From Chloroflexi bacterium UBA4736 (lineage in GTDB: Bacteria; Chloroflexota; Dormibacteria; Dormibacterales; Dormibacteraceae): a stretch of DNA of 64,000 bases. The stretch lies in NCBI GenBank assembly GCA_002404015.1, contig DHIW01000064.1, forward strand, positions 60,127-124,126, written 5' to 3'. Below, piece after piece: positions 7,711 through 16,181 of the stretch (the first letter of the stretch is position 1; the number at the start of each line of letters is the position of its first letter). Made by a program: the position numbers and the translations under genes. The notes below the pieces were generated by a model that worked only from the letters and a program-made list of their open reading frames with translations, ran no database searches and had not been told where the DNA came from.

Positions 7711-9822
7711 TCATTCCAATTTCAGACCGACGGTCGTTCCGGGGCCATTGCCGATGGGACCCTTCGGGGCAGGCCCAATGACGGGTGCCGAGGGTCGAGC
7801 GACGCCATCTTCGAAGAGCGCCAGATACTCCTCATCCTCCTGAGCCATATGTAGGCGCAGGACTGCGTAGAGCCCATACAGGGATCGCCGCAGATCAGCT
7901 AGCTGACCTTTGGTGAGCTGACGCGGCTGGTCTGCCAGGCGCCCGATGTCACGGACGTAGGAAGCGATTTCGGCGTGCTCTCGGAGCATGACGCCGGTGG
8001 GATCGCCACCACCCATGGCCTTGGCGACCAGCGGGTAGAACGCCGCGCCTTCGGCGGCCTCATGCGGCAGCAATCGCTCGACCAGTTGGCGATGAAGGCT
8101 GCGTAGTTCGTCTTTCAGCTGGCCGGCGGCGATGTCGCCGACCGCATCGGCAAGCTGGCGCATGACGGCGAGCAGCGGCTGAAGCTCGTGGTGCTCTCTG
8201 CTGACCTTCGCGTAAGCCTCTTTCTCAGTCTCCGTGGTGCTGTGTCCGGGTTGCACGCTGAGGGCGCGAAGCGCGTTGAGGATCACCGCCACATCAATCG
8301 CCTCCTGGAAGATGGCCCCTGCCACCGGAGGCAGCCATCCGATCGCGGCCACCACCATCGCCGCTCCCGAGAGGGCCATCCCTGCGACCACGCTCTGGCG
8401 GGCTATGCCGACCGCGCGCCGGGCGATGCTCATGGCCTCAACGACGCGTTCCAGGCGATCGACGACGATCACCGCATCTGCCGCCTCCGATGCGGCCGTC
8501 GCCCCCCGGGCACCCATGGCCACGCCGATCTGGGCCGCCGCCAGCGCCGGCGCGTCGTTGATGCCGTCGCCGATCATCGCCGTGGGCGCCAGCCGGCTCT
8601 CACGATGCACTGCCTCAACCTTGGACTCCGGCGAGTGCTCCGATAGCACGAGGTCGGCGCCGACCAGGGTCCCCACCGCTTCCGCAATCTCTTGCCGGTC
8701 TCCGCTCAAGATGACGATCCTCTGGACGCCGATCCGACGGAGCTCGCGGACGACCCGCGGCGCGTCGGGCCGAACCGGGTCCTCCAGCGTCAGCGCGCCG
8801 CCGAACTTCCCATCAACCGCGATGAAGACCGCGGTCGTGCCCTCGTATTCGGCGCGCTCCCGGAGTCGGACCACGTGCTCTGGAACCGGATCGCTGCCGG
8901 CGAGCCAGGAAGCCTTGCCGAGTGCGACCCTCCTGAGTCCCACTCTCCCATGAATTCCGGCCCCGGCAACCTCCTCAACCTCCGTCGGAAACTGGAGGGA
9001 GAGGCCTCGCTCGCGCGCACCCTGGACGATCGGCGCCGCGAAGACGTGTGGTGACAGCTGGTCGAGCGACGCCGCCATCCTCAGAACGTCTGCCGGCTGC
9101 CAGTCTCCGAAGGCCTCGATCGACGCCAGCCGGGGCGTGCCAGCGGTGAGTGTCCCGGTCTTGTCAAAGACCACCGTCCGTGCCTGCGCCAGCGCCTCGA
9201 GAGCGACTCCGCCCTTCACGATCACTCCACGGCCGGCAGCGCGGGAGATGCCGGCCATGATGGCGACCGGGGCCGCCAGGATCAGAGGGCAGGGCGTTGC
9301 GACGACCACCACGGCTAGGGCTCGAACCGGGCTGCCGCTGATCAGCCAGGCGAGCCCGGCGACTCCGAGCGTGAGAGGCAGGAACCAAAGAGCGTAGCGG
9401 TCGGCCATCCGGACGAAGGGGGCCTTTGAGGCCTGGGCCTCCTCGACCAACCGGACGATGCGGGCATAGGTGCTCGACTCGGCGGTCGCCACGGCGTGCA
9501 TGTCGAAAGGAGGTCCCGCGTTGACCACCCCGCTGTGAACCTGGTCGCCGGCAAACCGCTCGACCGGTCGGGCCTCGCCCGTCAAGGCGGACTCGTCCAG
9601 GACGGCGCTGCCCTTGCTGACGACACCGTCTACCGGTACGACTTCGCCCGGCTTCACAAGCAGGACATCTCCGCGGCGTACCTGTTCGAGCGGCGGCGAC
9701 ACCAGCTGGCCGTTTTCGTAGCGATGGACGACCTGGGGAGCCCTGGCGACGAGGGCGGCCAGCTCCCGCTTTGCCCGCCCGCCGGCGAAGCGCTCGAGGG
9801 TGTCGCCCCCAGAGAGCATCAC
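7711..9822 (-). CDS. P1B-type metal ATPase with C-terminal hemerythrin domain (main part, downstream of an in-frame TAG)
   Basis: This frame gives 703 aa of a heavy-metal P-type ATPase. It has an actuator loop (LTGEARPVE), the membrane motif TPCPL at about residue 175, DKTGTLT at about 217 and MIGDGINDAPAL at about 413. The last ~170 residues form an HHE hemerythrin-like domain (HHELQPLL, LPHEAAEG, MLREHAEI, HMAQEDEEY). The N-terminal two membrane helices are encoded directly upstream in the same frame (9844-10179) but separated by a single TAG at 9846-9844. ATG 9822 is therefore probably not the ancestral start. The metal is not determinable; CPL instead of CPC argues against a classic Cu or Zn pump. 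Confidence 0.8.
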   Translation of the reverse strand: MMLSGGDTLERFAGGRAKRELAALVARAPQVVHRYENGQLVSPPLEQVRRGDVLLVKPGEVVPVDGVVSKGSAVLDESALTGEARPVERFAGDQVHSGVVNAGPPFDMHAVATAESSTYARIVRLVEEAQASKAPFVRMADRYALWFLPLTLGVAGLAWLISGSPVRALAVVVVATPCPLILAAPVAIMAGISRAAGRGVIVKGGVALEALAQARTVVFDKTGTLTAGTPRLASIEAFGDWQPADVLRMAASLDQLSPHVFAAPIVQGARERGLSLQFPTEVEEVAGAGIHGRVGLRRVALGKASWLAGSDPVPEHVVRLRERAEYEGTTAVFIAVDGKFGGALTLEDPVRPDAPRVVRELRRIGVQRIVILSGDRQEIAEAVGTLVGADLVLSEHSPESKVEAVHRESRLAPTAMIGDGINDAPALAAAQIGVAMGARGATAASEAADAVIVVDRLERVVEAMSIARRAVGIARQSVVAGMALSGAAMVVAAIGWLPPVAGAIFQEAIDVAVILNALRALSVQPGHSTTETEKEAYAKVSREHHELQPLLAVMRQLADAVGDIAAGQLKDELRSLHRQLVERLLPHEAAEGAAFYPLVAKAMGGGDPTGVMLREHAEIASYVRDIGRLADQPRQLTKGQLADLRRSLYGLYAVLRLHMAQEDEEYLALFEDGVARPSAPVIGPAPKGPIGNGPGTTVGLKLE

Positions 9823-9843
9823 GGCGATAACGGCGCCCGCAAG

Positions 9844-10179
9844 CTACTGGCCGAGTGCAAGCGAGCCGGCCATCGCGAGCAGGGCGATCAGGTCGACGCC
9901 GAATTCGCCATGCCTCAGGTCGCGGGCTATCGACCAGGTCAGGGGCAGTAGGGCGATCACTGTCGTGGCACCCCACGCGACGCCGGCGGCAGCGGGCAGT
10001 CCGAGCAGCCAGAGCGCCAGACCGACGCTGATCCCCAAGACGGCCAGAGCGAGGACGATCTCGGGTCGCCCGGCGATCGCCAGCGGGATCTGGCCGCGGC
10101 GCCGGCCCGACGAGGTCGGCGCCTTCACCTTTCCTTCGGTTGCCGCAGCCGGAGACGCTGGGATGTGCCGGCCGGTCAT
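9844..10179 (-). pseudogene. N-terminal part of the P1B ATPase, cut off by an amber codon
   Basis: The 111-codon frame encodes a Pro/Lys-rich cytosolic head, then membrane helices ending in GVDLIALLAMAGSLALGQ. The next codon is TAG (9846-9844), and the same frame then continues LAGAVIAVMLSGGDTLE of the ATPase body. Related pumps have a tyrosine at this place (QYLAGA), so a TAC/TAT to TAG change would explain the break. A sequencing error cannot be excluded. Confidence 0.75.
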
Positions 10180-10284
10180 TCCAGTCAGGCTAAGCGGCTA
10201 CCCGAGACCTTCACAGAGACCATCGACCCGAAGCCTGGGGGACTCGGGACCCTGGATTCGGGTGCTTGATCAGGCCACTCTGGG

Positions 10285-11124
10285 ATGGTGAACAAGCAGA
10301 TTCTGGTTGCGTTGGATTCGGGTCAGGCGGCCCGGTCAGCGCTCAAGCTGGCGGCGCGCCTGGCAGGTGCGCTGGATGCGAGCCTGGTCCTCGTTCGCGT
10401 GCTCTCCCCCACGGAAGCCGAAAAGCCGGTCCGCGAGGAGTTCGCGGCCGCCGGCACGGAGCTGGCGGCTCAGGGGATCCGCGCCCACTACGAGCTGACG
10501 ACGGCAAAGCCTTCGGCGGTGCCCGATGAGATCCTGGACCTCGCCGCCGCCTTGCCCGCCTACTTGATCGTGATGGGGTCGCGCGCCCGTCTGGCGGTGG
10601 CCGACCTGCTGTTCGGCAGCGTCAGCGCCCAGGTGATCTCGCGATCCGCGTGCCCGGTGCTTGTGGTCCGCCCTGGCGACGGACAGAGTCAGGCAGATCC
10701 ACGATTGATCTTGCTGGCACTGGAAGGGGATGAAGGGTCCGAGCCGCTGCTGAACGTGACCGAAGATCTCGCGCGCGCCCTGAAGGCAGCAGTCCAGGTC
10801 GTTCATGTTTCCTATCCGGGCGGCGATCAGCTAGAGCGTTCGCTCTACCACGCACGACAGACGCACGGCGAGCAGGCGCTCGCGAAGGCCGTGAAGCGGC
10901 TGCGCGGAGCGGGTCTTGAAGCCACCGCTGTCCAACTATTCAACCGTGATGGGATCGCGGCTGAGCTCGCGCGACACGCGGAGGATGTGGGCGCCGACCT
11001 GATCGTCGTCGGCCTCCACGAGGAATCTCGACCCGAAGAACGTTTCCTTGGGACGCTGCCACGCTCCGTGATTCGTCGTAGCAAGCGCCCAGTCCTGATC
11101 GCCAAAGAGCATCCAGGAAGGTAA
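10285..11124 (+). CDS. Universal stress protein, tandem UspA domains
   Basis: The 279-aa protein contains two Usp domains. The first has ILVALDSGQAARSALKLA and MGSRARLAVADLLFGSVSAQV. The second (from about residue 140) ends with VVGLHEESRPEERFLGTLPRSV. Tandem Usp proteins are cytosolic, nucleotide-binding and induced by stress or hypoxia in related bacteria. It is divergent from the P1B ATPase with about 105 bp between them, enough for two promoters. It fits the metal/stress theme of the block. Confidence 0.88.
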   Translation: MVNKQILVALDSGQAARSALKLAARLAGALDASLVLVRVLSPTEAEKPVREEFAAAGTELAAQGIRAHYELTTAKPSAVPDEILDLAAALPAYLIVMGSRARLAVADLLFGSVSAQVISRSACPVLVVRPGDGQSQADPRLILLALEGDEGSEPLLNVTEDLARALKAAVQVVHVSYPGGDQLERSLYHARQTHGEQALAKAVKRLRGAGLEATAVQLFNRDGIAAELARHAEDVGADLIVVGLHEESRPEERFLGTLPRSVIRRSKRPVLIAKEHPGR

Positions 11125-11131
11125 CGATCCG

Positions 11132-11236
11132 ATGAAGCACGCGTGGACGCGAGTTCCCTTGATCCTTCTCGATGGATTGCTCGGCCTGACAGCGGCCTGC
11201 ACTGCCACAAAAGGAGAGCTGAGATGTCGACTGTGA
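11132..11236 (+). CDS. Short hydrophobic ORF, probably a truncated small membrane protein
   Basis: ATG 11132 follows GGAAGG. The 34-aa product begins MKHAWTRVPLILLDGLLGLT, a pattern seen at the start of small multi-helix membrane proteins, but stops after one hydrophobic segment. It overlaps the ribosome binding site and start of the next gene out of frame. It may be a translationally coupled leader or the remains of a deleted gene. Confidence 0.25.
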   Translation: MKHAWTRVPLILLDGLLGLTAACTATKGELRCRL

Positions 11237-12104
11237 TGAGGTCCGTTTACATCATCAGGCAGTCGGCACTTGGGGAGGCGAGGGTCACGCGGCTGAGCCG
11301 CCTCTCCCTCTGGGTGTCGGGGGCGTTTGCGTTTGTGTCGGCAGTCGCCGCTGCGGCGACCTTCTTCGTGCCGGGGGTCTTGCGCGGACCTGCGGTCATG
11401 AACGGCTCAGCCCGCGGTACTGCGCTGGTTGCCGTCGTCATTGCAGTCCCGACCCTTCTGACGTCGATGCGGTTCGCGTCTCAGTCGTCGATCCGCGCGT
11501 TGGTCACGTGGCTCGGCTCCATCGTCTACCTCGTCTACAACTCATTCCTCTTCCTCTTCATGTCCCCGTTCAACAGGCTCTTCCTGGTCTACGTCGCGAT
11601 GCTGTCACTTGGGCTCTGGTCGGCGGCAACGCTCGTCAGCCAGATCGACCTCGGCCCGTTCCGCGATCGCTTCTCGACGAAGCTGCCGAGGCGCGCCTTG
11701 GCCACCTACGCGCTGGTGGTCGTGGGCCTCAACACTGTGGCCTGGCTGGCGACAGTCCTTCCGGCCACGTTCGCTGCTGGCGAGCCGGCGTTTCTCGTCG
11801 GGACCGGCGTCACCACCAGCGTGCTCTATGCATGGACCTGGCGGTCTGGCTGCCGCTCACGGCAGTTGCCGCGGTCTGGCTCTGGCAGGGAAGGGCGTGG
11901 GGCTTCCTGGTCTGGGGCGCGATGCTGAGCTTCTTTGCGATCGAGGCCGTGGGTGTCGCCGTCGACCAGTGGTTCGGGCATTCGGCGGACCCGGCGTCGT
12001 CGATCGCATCGGCTGCCGCGGTACCGATTTTCGCGGTCGTCGCCATGGTCAGCCTGGTGCCGCTCTACTTCTACTTCCACAACCTGGACCAACCGCTCCC
12101 ATGA
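11224..12104 (+). pseudogene. Multi-pass membrane protein of unknown function, frameshifted
   Basis: The start ATG 11224 has AGGAGAG seven bases upstream. The first frame (11224 to about 11831) encodes at least five hydrophobic segments ending in GVTTSVLYA. It then leaves the hydrophobic pattern and gives Arg/Ser-rich sequence. The neighbouring frame picks up at MDLAVWLPLTAVAAVWLW and continues through two more helices to the stop at 12104. One missing base near 11831 (after GTGCTCTATGC) would restore a single ~293-aa protein. No family recognised. It could be a true pseudogene or an assembly error. Confidence 0.65.
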
Positions 12105-12158
12105 GCTCTCCCTTGCTGATCGAAGCGGCAGACGGTCCAACCGGGATGTCTGCTTAGC

Positions 12159-12261
12159 GAGGTTGCGGTGGTCACCGTCGCTGGTACCCAACGGTGCTGG
12201 CAAGACGACCGCGATCAGCCTGATGTTGGCGTTGCGCCGGCGCGGGTACGCCGGTAGTTAG
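12159..12261 (+). pseudogene. ABC-transporter ATPase relic (Walker A region)
   Basis: The segment reads EVAVVTVAG and, after one extra base, PNGAGKTTAISLML-ALRR. This is the Walker A region of an ABC-2/drug-type ATP-binding subunit. Nothing else of the domain follows and a stop occurs at 12261. It is a decayed fragment just before the tRNA-Leu remnant. Confidence 0.6.
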
Positions 12262-12394
12262 CGCCTACCATCGCGCAGATTGCCTTCAATGTCTGTGCGA
12301 AGTAGCCTGGGACTGCGGCGACGAAATGACCCTAACAAACGGTATCGGGACCGCTGGTTTATCACCGTTGTTCGGCCAATCTGAACTCAAGAAC

Positions 12395-12459
12395 ACGCGA
12401 CGGTCTCAAAAACCGTTGAGGGCAACCTCGTGCGGGTTCGACTCCCGCTCTCGGCACCA
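12395..12459 (+). pseudogene. tRNA-Leu(CAA) 3' fragment; putative attachment site
   Basis: The sequence contains the anticodon arm, variable arm, T arm, 3' acceptor strand and CCA of a tRNA-Leu(CAA), but no 5' acceptor or D arm. The first 24 bases (12395-12418) are identical to 2607-2630 of the intact tRNA. The variable arm and T stem differ by several substitutions. Same orientation as the intact gene. This is the arrangement left by integration at a tRNA gene. Confidence 0.65.
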
Positions 12460-12672
12460 ACTTGTCTGATCTATAAAAAGCTTGAATAGCTGGCCCGGCA
12501 GCCTGGCCAGGGTCGTCTCCGGCTGACTGACAATTCGACTGGCAGCCGGGCAGGCTGAGCGCCGTCCACCTCAAGGCGGAATACGATCGCAAAGCGAGCC
12601 AACGGCTGGACAACGATCGTCGTGGCCGAATCGGCTCGCGCGCATCATCCTGACGAGGATGACGGCAGCGAT
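12460..12672. other. Intergenic stretch after the tRNA-Leu fragment
   Basis: I see no convincing gene here. An open frame on the minus strand (12362-13099) is out of frame with the real membrane gene and composition-driven. This is probably the right flank of the putative island. Confidence 0.4.
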
Positions 12673-13359
12673 TCAGCCCGCCGCAACCAGCGCTTCGCGA
12701 GTTGCCAGAGCATGCGCGTCCGAAGGGGGACGAACGATCATCGTCACGCTCGCCAGCGAGATCCAGATCGTTGAGGCCACAAAGGCGACGAAGGCGCCCG
12801 GACCGAATGCCATTGGCACAGCGGCCAGCAATCCGATAGCCGCCATGGCGCCAGACCAACCCAGCCACGCCGGAAGCGCCTTGAAGCGGAGGATCGCGGT
12901 GGCGGCGGCGGCGATCATGAGGGCGGTAAGGGGCCAGGTCAGTACAAAGGAGAACGTGTTCATATCGGTCAGAGCCGCCGCCAGCTGCGGGTCGAACCCT
13001 TCGTGGGCTCGATAGGCAAGTGCGAACGCCGCCGGTAGGGAGGCCAGCTTCACGGTAACTGTGGTCAGGCCGGCTCCGAGGGTCACGTTGGAGAGCCACG
13101 GCAGACCGCCCTCTCGGAGCCGGAGGGCCGCCGCCAGGACACCGATGAAGACGACCAGGCTCAGCAGGGCGAGGATCTCAAGGTAGGCGCCCGTCCAGTT
13201 CACCCCGCGCGGTCCAAGGCTGCCGCCGACCCACTTTGCGATGTTCGCTCGCGAATCTCCAACACCCACGCCCCCGCCTCCGCCGCGGGCCAGTCCCAGC
13301 GCCACGTACAGCACTCCGCACGCCGCCGCCAGTCGCCACGAAAGTCGTTCGCTCATCAT
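12673..13359 (-). CDS. Multi-pass membrane protein of unknown function
   Basis: The 228-aa protein has an N-terminal hydrophobic segment, a glycine-rich loop (ARGGGGGVGVGDSRAN), and about six further membrane segments. It resembles the DUF4386-like group of small integral membrane proteins, but I cannot name it firmly. No enzymatic motif is visible. It is divergent from the histidine kinase gene, with a 127-bp intergenic region that must hold both promoters. The first of two adjacent ATGs (13359) is used as the start. Confidence 0.65.
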   Translation of the reverse strand: MMSERLSWRLAAACGVLYVALGLARGGGGGVGVGDSRANIAKWVGGSLGPRGVNWTGAYLEILALLSLVVFIGVLAAALRLREGGLPWLSNVTLGAGLTTVTVKLASLPAAFALAYRAHEGFDPQLAAALTDMNTFSFVLTWPLTALMIAAAATAILRFKALPAWLGWSGAMAAIGLLAAVPMAFGPGAFVAFVASTIWISLASVTMIVRPPSDAHALATREALVAAG

Positions 13360-13486
13360 GCCGGGAGACGCTAAAGACGCTCGCCCAGCATCACCACCGC
13401 ATCAGGGCGGATTCCATGCCCTCCTCAAGGTGGAGATCCGGCGGACCGGTCCCCTCCTGCGGGCGGATGCATGACAGGCCGCGGCA

Positions 13487-14692
13487 GTGTTGACTACGGG
13501 TGTGCTCGGCTGGACCCGCCGCGATCTCCGGACGATCGCCCTGTACGACCTGCTTCCCGCTCTGGCCGTCGCGGCCGTCGCCGCGGTTGACGTCGCGCAG
13601 TGGACAGGCAGCCGGCAGCCGACTGATGCGCAGCGGCTGTCGTACCTGGTGGTTTCGGTGCTCGGCCTCACCGGCCTGTTGCTGCGTCGCCGAGCTCCCC
13701 TCGCGGTGCTCGTGGTCCTCGCGGTGCTCTTCAAGGCCTGGGGCCTCGTCTTTTTCCCAGGAGACGTCCAGATCCCGTTTTCCCCTGTCCTGATCATTCT
13801 GGTCCTGGGGTACAACACTGGAGCGCACACGCGGGGCCGGCGGGCCCTCGTAGGCGCTGTCGTTCTAGCCGTGTTCGTCGCCTCTGGGATCTGGGTTGTG
13901 GTCCAGGGACGGCAGCGGCTGGGCGACACCCAGCTGCCGTTCGGGGTGGTTATGACGGTCGCGTGGTTGATCGGCAAGGGCATGCAGCGTTACAGGGACT
14001 TGACAGCATCGCTACGCGCCCAGGCACTACAGCTCGAGCAGGAGCGCGATGAACGGGCCCGGCTTGCGGTCGCCCTTGAACGTGCGCGGATTGCCCGCGA
14101 GCTGCACGACGTGATCGCGCACTCGGTGAGCGTGATGGTGGTCCAGGCGGCCGCCGAACGAAAGGTGCTTGGCCAGGACCGCCGGCAGACGGTGGAAGTG
14201 CTCGAGATGATCGAGCGCACCGGCCGGCAGGCCCTGGTCGAGCTGCGCCGTATGCTCGGCGTGCTCCGCAAGACGGAGGAGCGGCTGCTCCTCGCGCCGC
14301 AACCTGGACTGGATGATTTGGACAACCTGCTCGAGAAGGTTCGCGAGGCAGGACTGCTCGTCGACTTCCGCGTTGAGGGCAGCCGTGTGCGGCTTTCTGC
14401 CGGCGTCGAGCTGTCCGCCTACCGGATTGTGCAGGAGGCGCTGACGAACACCCTCAAGCACGCGGGGCGCGCACACGCCGAAGTCACACTCCGCTACCTC
14501 GCGGACAGCCTCGAACTGCAGGTGACCAACGACGGTGGCGCGGCGGTCGATACGGGCTCAAACGGCGGCCACGGCCTAGCCGGAATGCGAGAGCGGGTCG
14601 CAATGCTGGGAGGCTCGCTGCACGTGGGGCCACAGCAACGCGGCGGCTTTTGCGTCAGCGCGAGCCTGCCGTTCGACGGGTCGCGAACGTGA
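13487..14692 (+). CDS. NarL-type sensor histidine kinase
   Basis: The 401-aa protein has about four to five N-terminal membrane helices (residues 15-165), then a HisKA_3 dimerisation domain with the phospho-acceptor histidine in ARELHDVIAHSVSVMVVQ. The HATPase domain ends with the G-box GGHGLAGMRERVAMLGG. It autophosphorylates and passes phosphate to the response regulator encoded next, with which its stop overlaps (GTGA). The ligand is unknown; there is no large extracellular domain, so it may sense the membrane. Start GTG 13487; alternative GTG at 13502. Confidence 0.92.
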   Translation: MLTTGVLGWTRRDLRTIALYDLLPALAVAAVAAVDVAQWTGSRQPTDAQRLSYLVVSVLGLTGLLLRRRAPLAVLVVLAVLFKAWGLVFFPGDVQIPFSPVLIILVLGYNTGAHTRGRRALVGAVVLAVFVASGIWVVVQGRQRLGDTQLPFGVVMTVAWLIGKGMQRYRDLTASLRAQALQLEQERDERARLAVALERARIARELHDVIAHSVSVMVVQAAAERKVLGQDRRQTVEVLEMIERTGRQALVELRRMLGVLRKTEERLLLAPQPGLDDLDNLLEKVREAGLLVDFRVEGSRVRLSAGVELSAYRIVQEALTNTLKHAGRAHAEVTLRYLADSLELQVTNDGGAAVDTGSNGGHGLAGMRERVAMLGGSLHVGPQQRGGFCVSASLPFDGSRT

Positions 14693-15399
14693 GCGTGCGC
14701 GTGCTGGTCGCCGACGACCAGGCGCTCGTCCGAAGCGGCTTTCGAAAGCTCCTGGAAGCCGAAAGCCATATCGAAGTCGTCGCCGAGGCGGCGGACGGCC
14801 TCGAAGCGATCGAGAAGGCGCGCCTGCACCGGCCGGACGTCGTCCTCATGGACATCCGCATGCCGCGCCTGGATGGGCTGCAGGCTACGGCGCGCCTGCT
14901 TGCCCTGACCGCCCCGCCACCCCGCGTCATCGTGCTGACGACGTATGACCTCGACGAATACATCTTCGACGCACTCAAGGCGGGCGCCAGCGGGTTTCTC
15001 CTCAAGGACTCGCCGCCTGAGGAGCTCATCTCAGCAATTCACGTGGTGGCCGCGGGTGAAGCGCTGCTGGCGCCCGCCATAACCAGGCGCTTGATCGAGG
15101 CTTTCGTGAGCGTGCCCCGCGTATCCCGGGAGGCCGAGAGGCAGCTCGGTAGCCTGACGCCGCGGGAGGCGGAAGTGCTGCATCTGGTAGCGCGCGGCTT
15201 GAGCAATGCGGAGATCGCGGCCGAGCTGCACCTCGGAGAGGCAACCGTCAAGAGCCACATCGGGAACCTGCTGATGAAGCTGGACCTGCGTGACCGGGTG
15301 CAGGCGGTGGTGTTGGCCTACGAGAGCGGCCTGGTGACTCCTGGTAGTGCGCCCGATCAGAAGATCCAGCGCAGCTCGCGGCCCGCCAGCCGGGAATAG
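14689..15399 (+). CDS. NarL/FixJ-family response regulator
   Basis: The 236-aa protein has a receiver domain (VLVADDQALVRSGF, phospho-acceptor Asp in VLMDIRMPRLDG, conserved Thr in VLTTYD and Lys in FLLKDSPP). The C-terminal LuxR-type HTH has LTPREAEVLHLVARGLSNAEI. It is the DNA-binding partner of the preceding kinase. The GTG start at 14689 overlaps the kinase stop codon, indicating translational coupling. Targets are unknown. Confidence 0.93.
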   Translation: MSVRVLVADDQALVRSGFRKLLEAESHIEVVAEAADGLEAIEKARLHRPDVVLMDIRMPRLDGLQATARLLALTAPPPRVIVLTTYDLDEYIFDALKAGASGFLLKDSPPEELISAIHVVAAGEALLAPAITRRLIEAFVSVPRVSREAERQLGSLTPREAEVLHLVARGLSNAEIAAELHLGEATVKSHIGNLLMKLDLRDRVQAVVLAYESGLVTPGSAPDQKIQRSSRPASRE

Positions 15400-15454
15400 C
15401 AGCGTCAAGCATTCGCGGCTCCGGACCGCTGGGCAGGGCCATGTTCGTTGCCGC

Positions 15455-16090
15455 CTACGGCGGATCGTGAGCACCGTGGCCGGGCAGGGCTGTCGGCGCC
15501 GGCAACAGCGCGGCCAAGAGCAGCTCGACCACTTCGTCGGCAAAGCGCCTGTCCAACCGTCCGGTCCGCAGCAGCAGCCGGTAATAGATAGGCGCCACCA
15601 GCATGTCCAAGGCGGCCTCGATCGGGGTGGTCTCGGCGATCTCGCCCCGGGCGATGGCGCGCTTGAACATCTCCAGACTGGTGTCTCGGAGCGGCCGGAT
15701 CACACGATCGCGGAAAGCGACGGCGAAGTCCGCTTCCGCCTGCGCCTCCCCGATGAGCGCCGCCATCACCGGGCCGAGCGTCGGGCTGCTGAACGCCCGA
15801 GCCATTGCCCGGGCGCGGGCGCGCAGGTCGCCGGCCAGTGAGCCGGTGTCAGCCCAGGGGATCTGCTGGCGGACGTCCTCCAGGAAGGTCTCCAGTGCCA
15901 GCTGCGCTTTGGACCGCCACCAGCGGTAGATGGTGGCCTTGCTCACGCCAGCCCGAGCGGCGACCGCGTCGATGCTCATCTCACGCAGGCCTTGCTCGTT
16001 GAGAATGGCGCCCGCGGCAGCCAGGATGGCAGCCTTCACCGATTCGCTCCGGGGCCGGCCTCGCCTTGCTGGAACGGTCCCGGCGCTCAT
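15455..16090 (-). CDS. TetR/AcrR-family transcriptional regulator
   Basis: The 211-aa protein has an N-terminal TetR HTH: ILAAAGAILNEQGLREMSID followed by AVAARAGVSKATIYRWWRSK. The C-terminal ligand domain (about residues 85-205) is of the TetR_C_11/C_6 type. ATG 16090 is preferred over upstream in-frame codons because the conserved region begins shortly after it. It is transcribed in the same direction as the DedA gene, which lies upstream of it, and a dyad upstream of the start may be its operator. Confidence 0.88.
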   Translation of the reverse strand: MSAGTVPARRGRPRSESVKAAILAAAGAILNEQGLREMSIDAVAARAGVSKATIYRWWRSKAQLALETFLEDVRQQIPWADTGSLAGDLRARARAMARAFSSPTLGPVMAALIGEAQAEADFAVAFRDRVIRPLRDTSLEMFKRAIARGEIAETTPIEAALDMLVAPIYYRLLLRTGRLDRRFADEVVELLLAALLPAPTALPGHGAHDPP

Positions 16091-16091
16091 G

Positions 16092-16132
16092 CTGGTCGAT
16101 TCTAGTCTCAACAAAACGGAACGACCAGTTTT
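16092..16132. promoter_or_regulatory. Candidate TetR operator upstream of the regulator
   Basis: The region contains an inverted repeat CTGGTCG (16092-16098) and CGACCAG (16122-16128), and an overlapping imperfect palindrome AAAACGG...CCAGTTTT (16113-16132). Its position just before the TetR start suits autoregulation. This is inference from symmetry only. Confidence 0.35.
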
Positions 16133-16181
16133 CAAAGGCGGGTCGGCCGTCAACTCTACCCAGGCGCGGCTCGGAGCTCGG

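Larger units (their letters stand above)
2607..12459 (+). mobile_element. Putative tRNA-Leu-integrated genomic island
   Basis: The block is bounded by an intact tRNA-Leu(CAA) and a direct repeat of its 3' half. It is rich in broken genes (truncated VIT1, amber-interrupted ATPase, frameshifted membrane gene, ABC relic) and carries an IS110 element. No integrase gene is present, so if it is an island it has lost mobility. Its cargo is metal transport and stress proteins. Confidence 0.45.

Noticed and set aside
9844-9846. Reading the TAG in the P1B ATPase as pyrrolysine or selenocysteine
   Set aside because: Selenocysteine uses TGA, not TAG; no Pyl genes are seen; the aligned residue in relatives is expected to be Tyr. 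A nonsense change or sequencing error is simpler.
12362-13099. 245-codon minus-strand ORF
   Set aside because: Runs through the tRNA fragment and overlaps the real membrane protein gene (12673-13359) in another frame; composition is Arg-rich as expected for a shadow frame.
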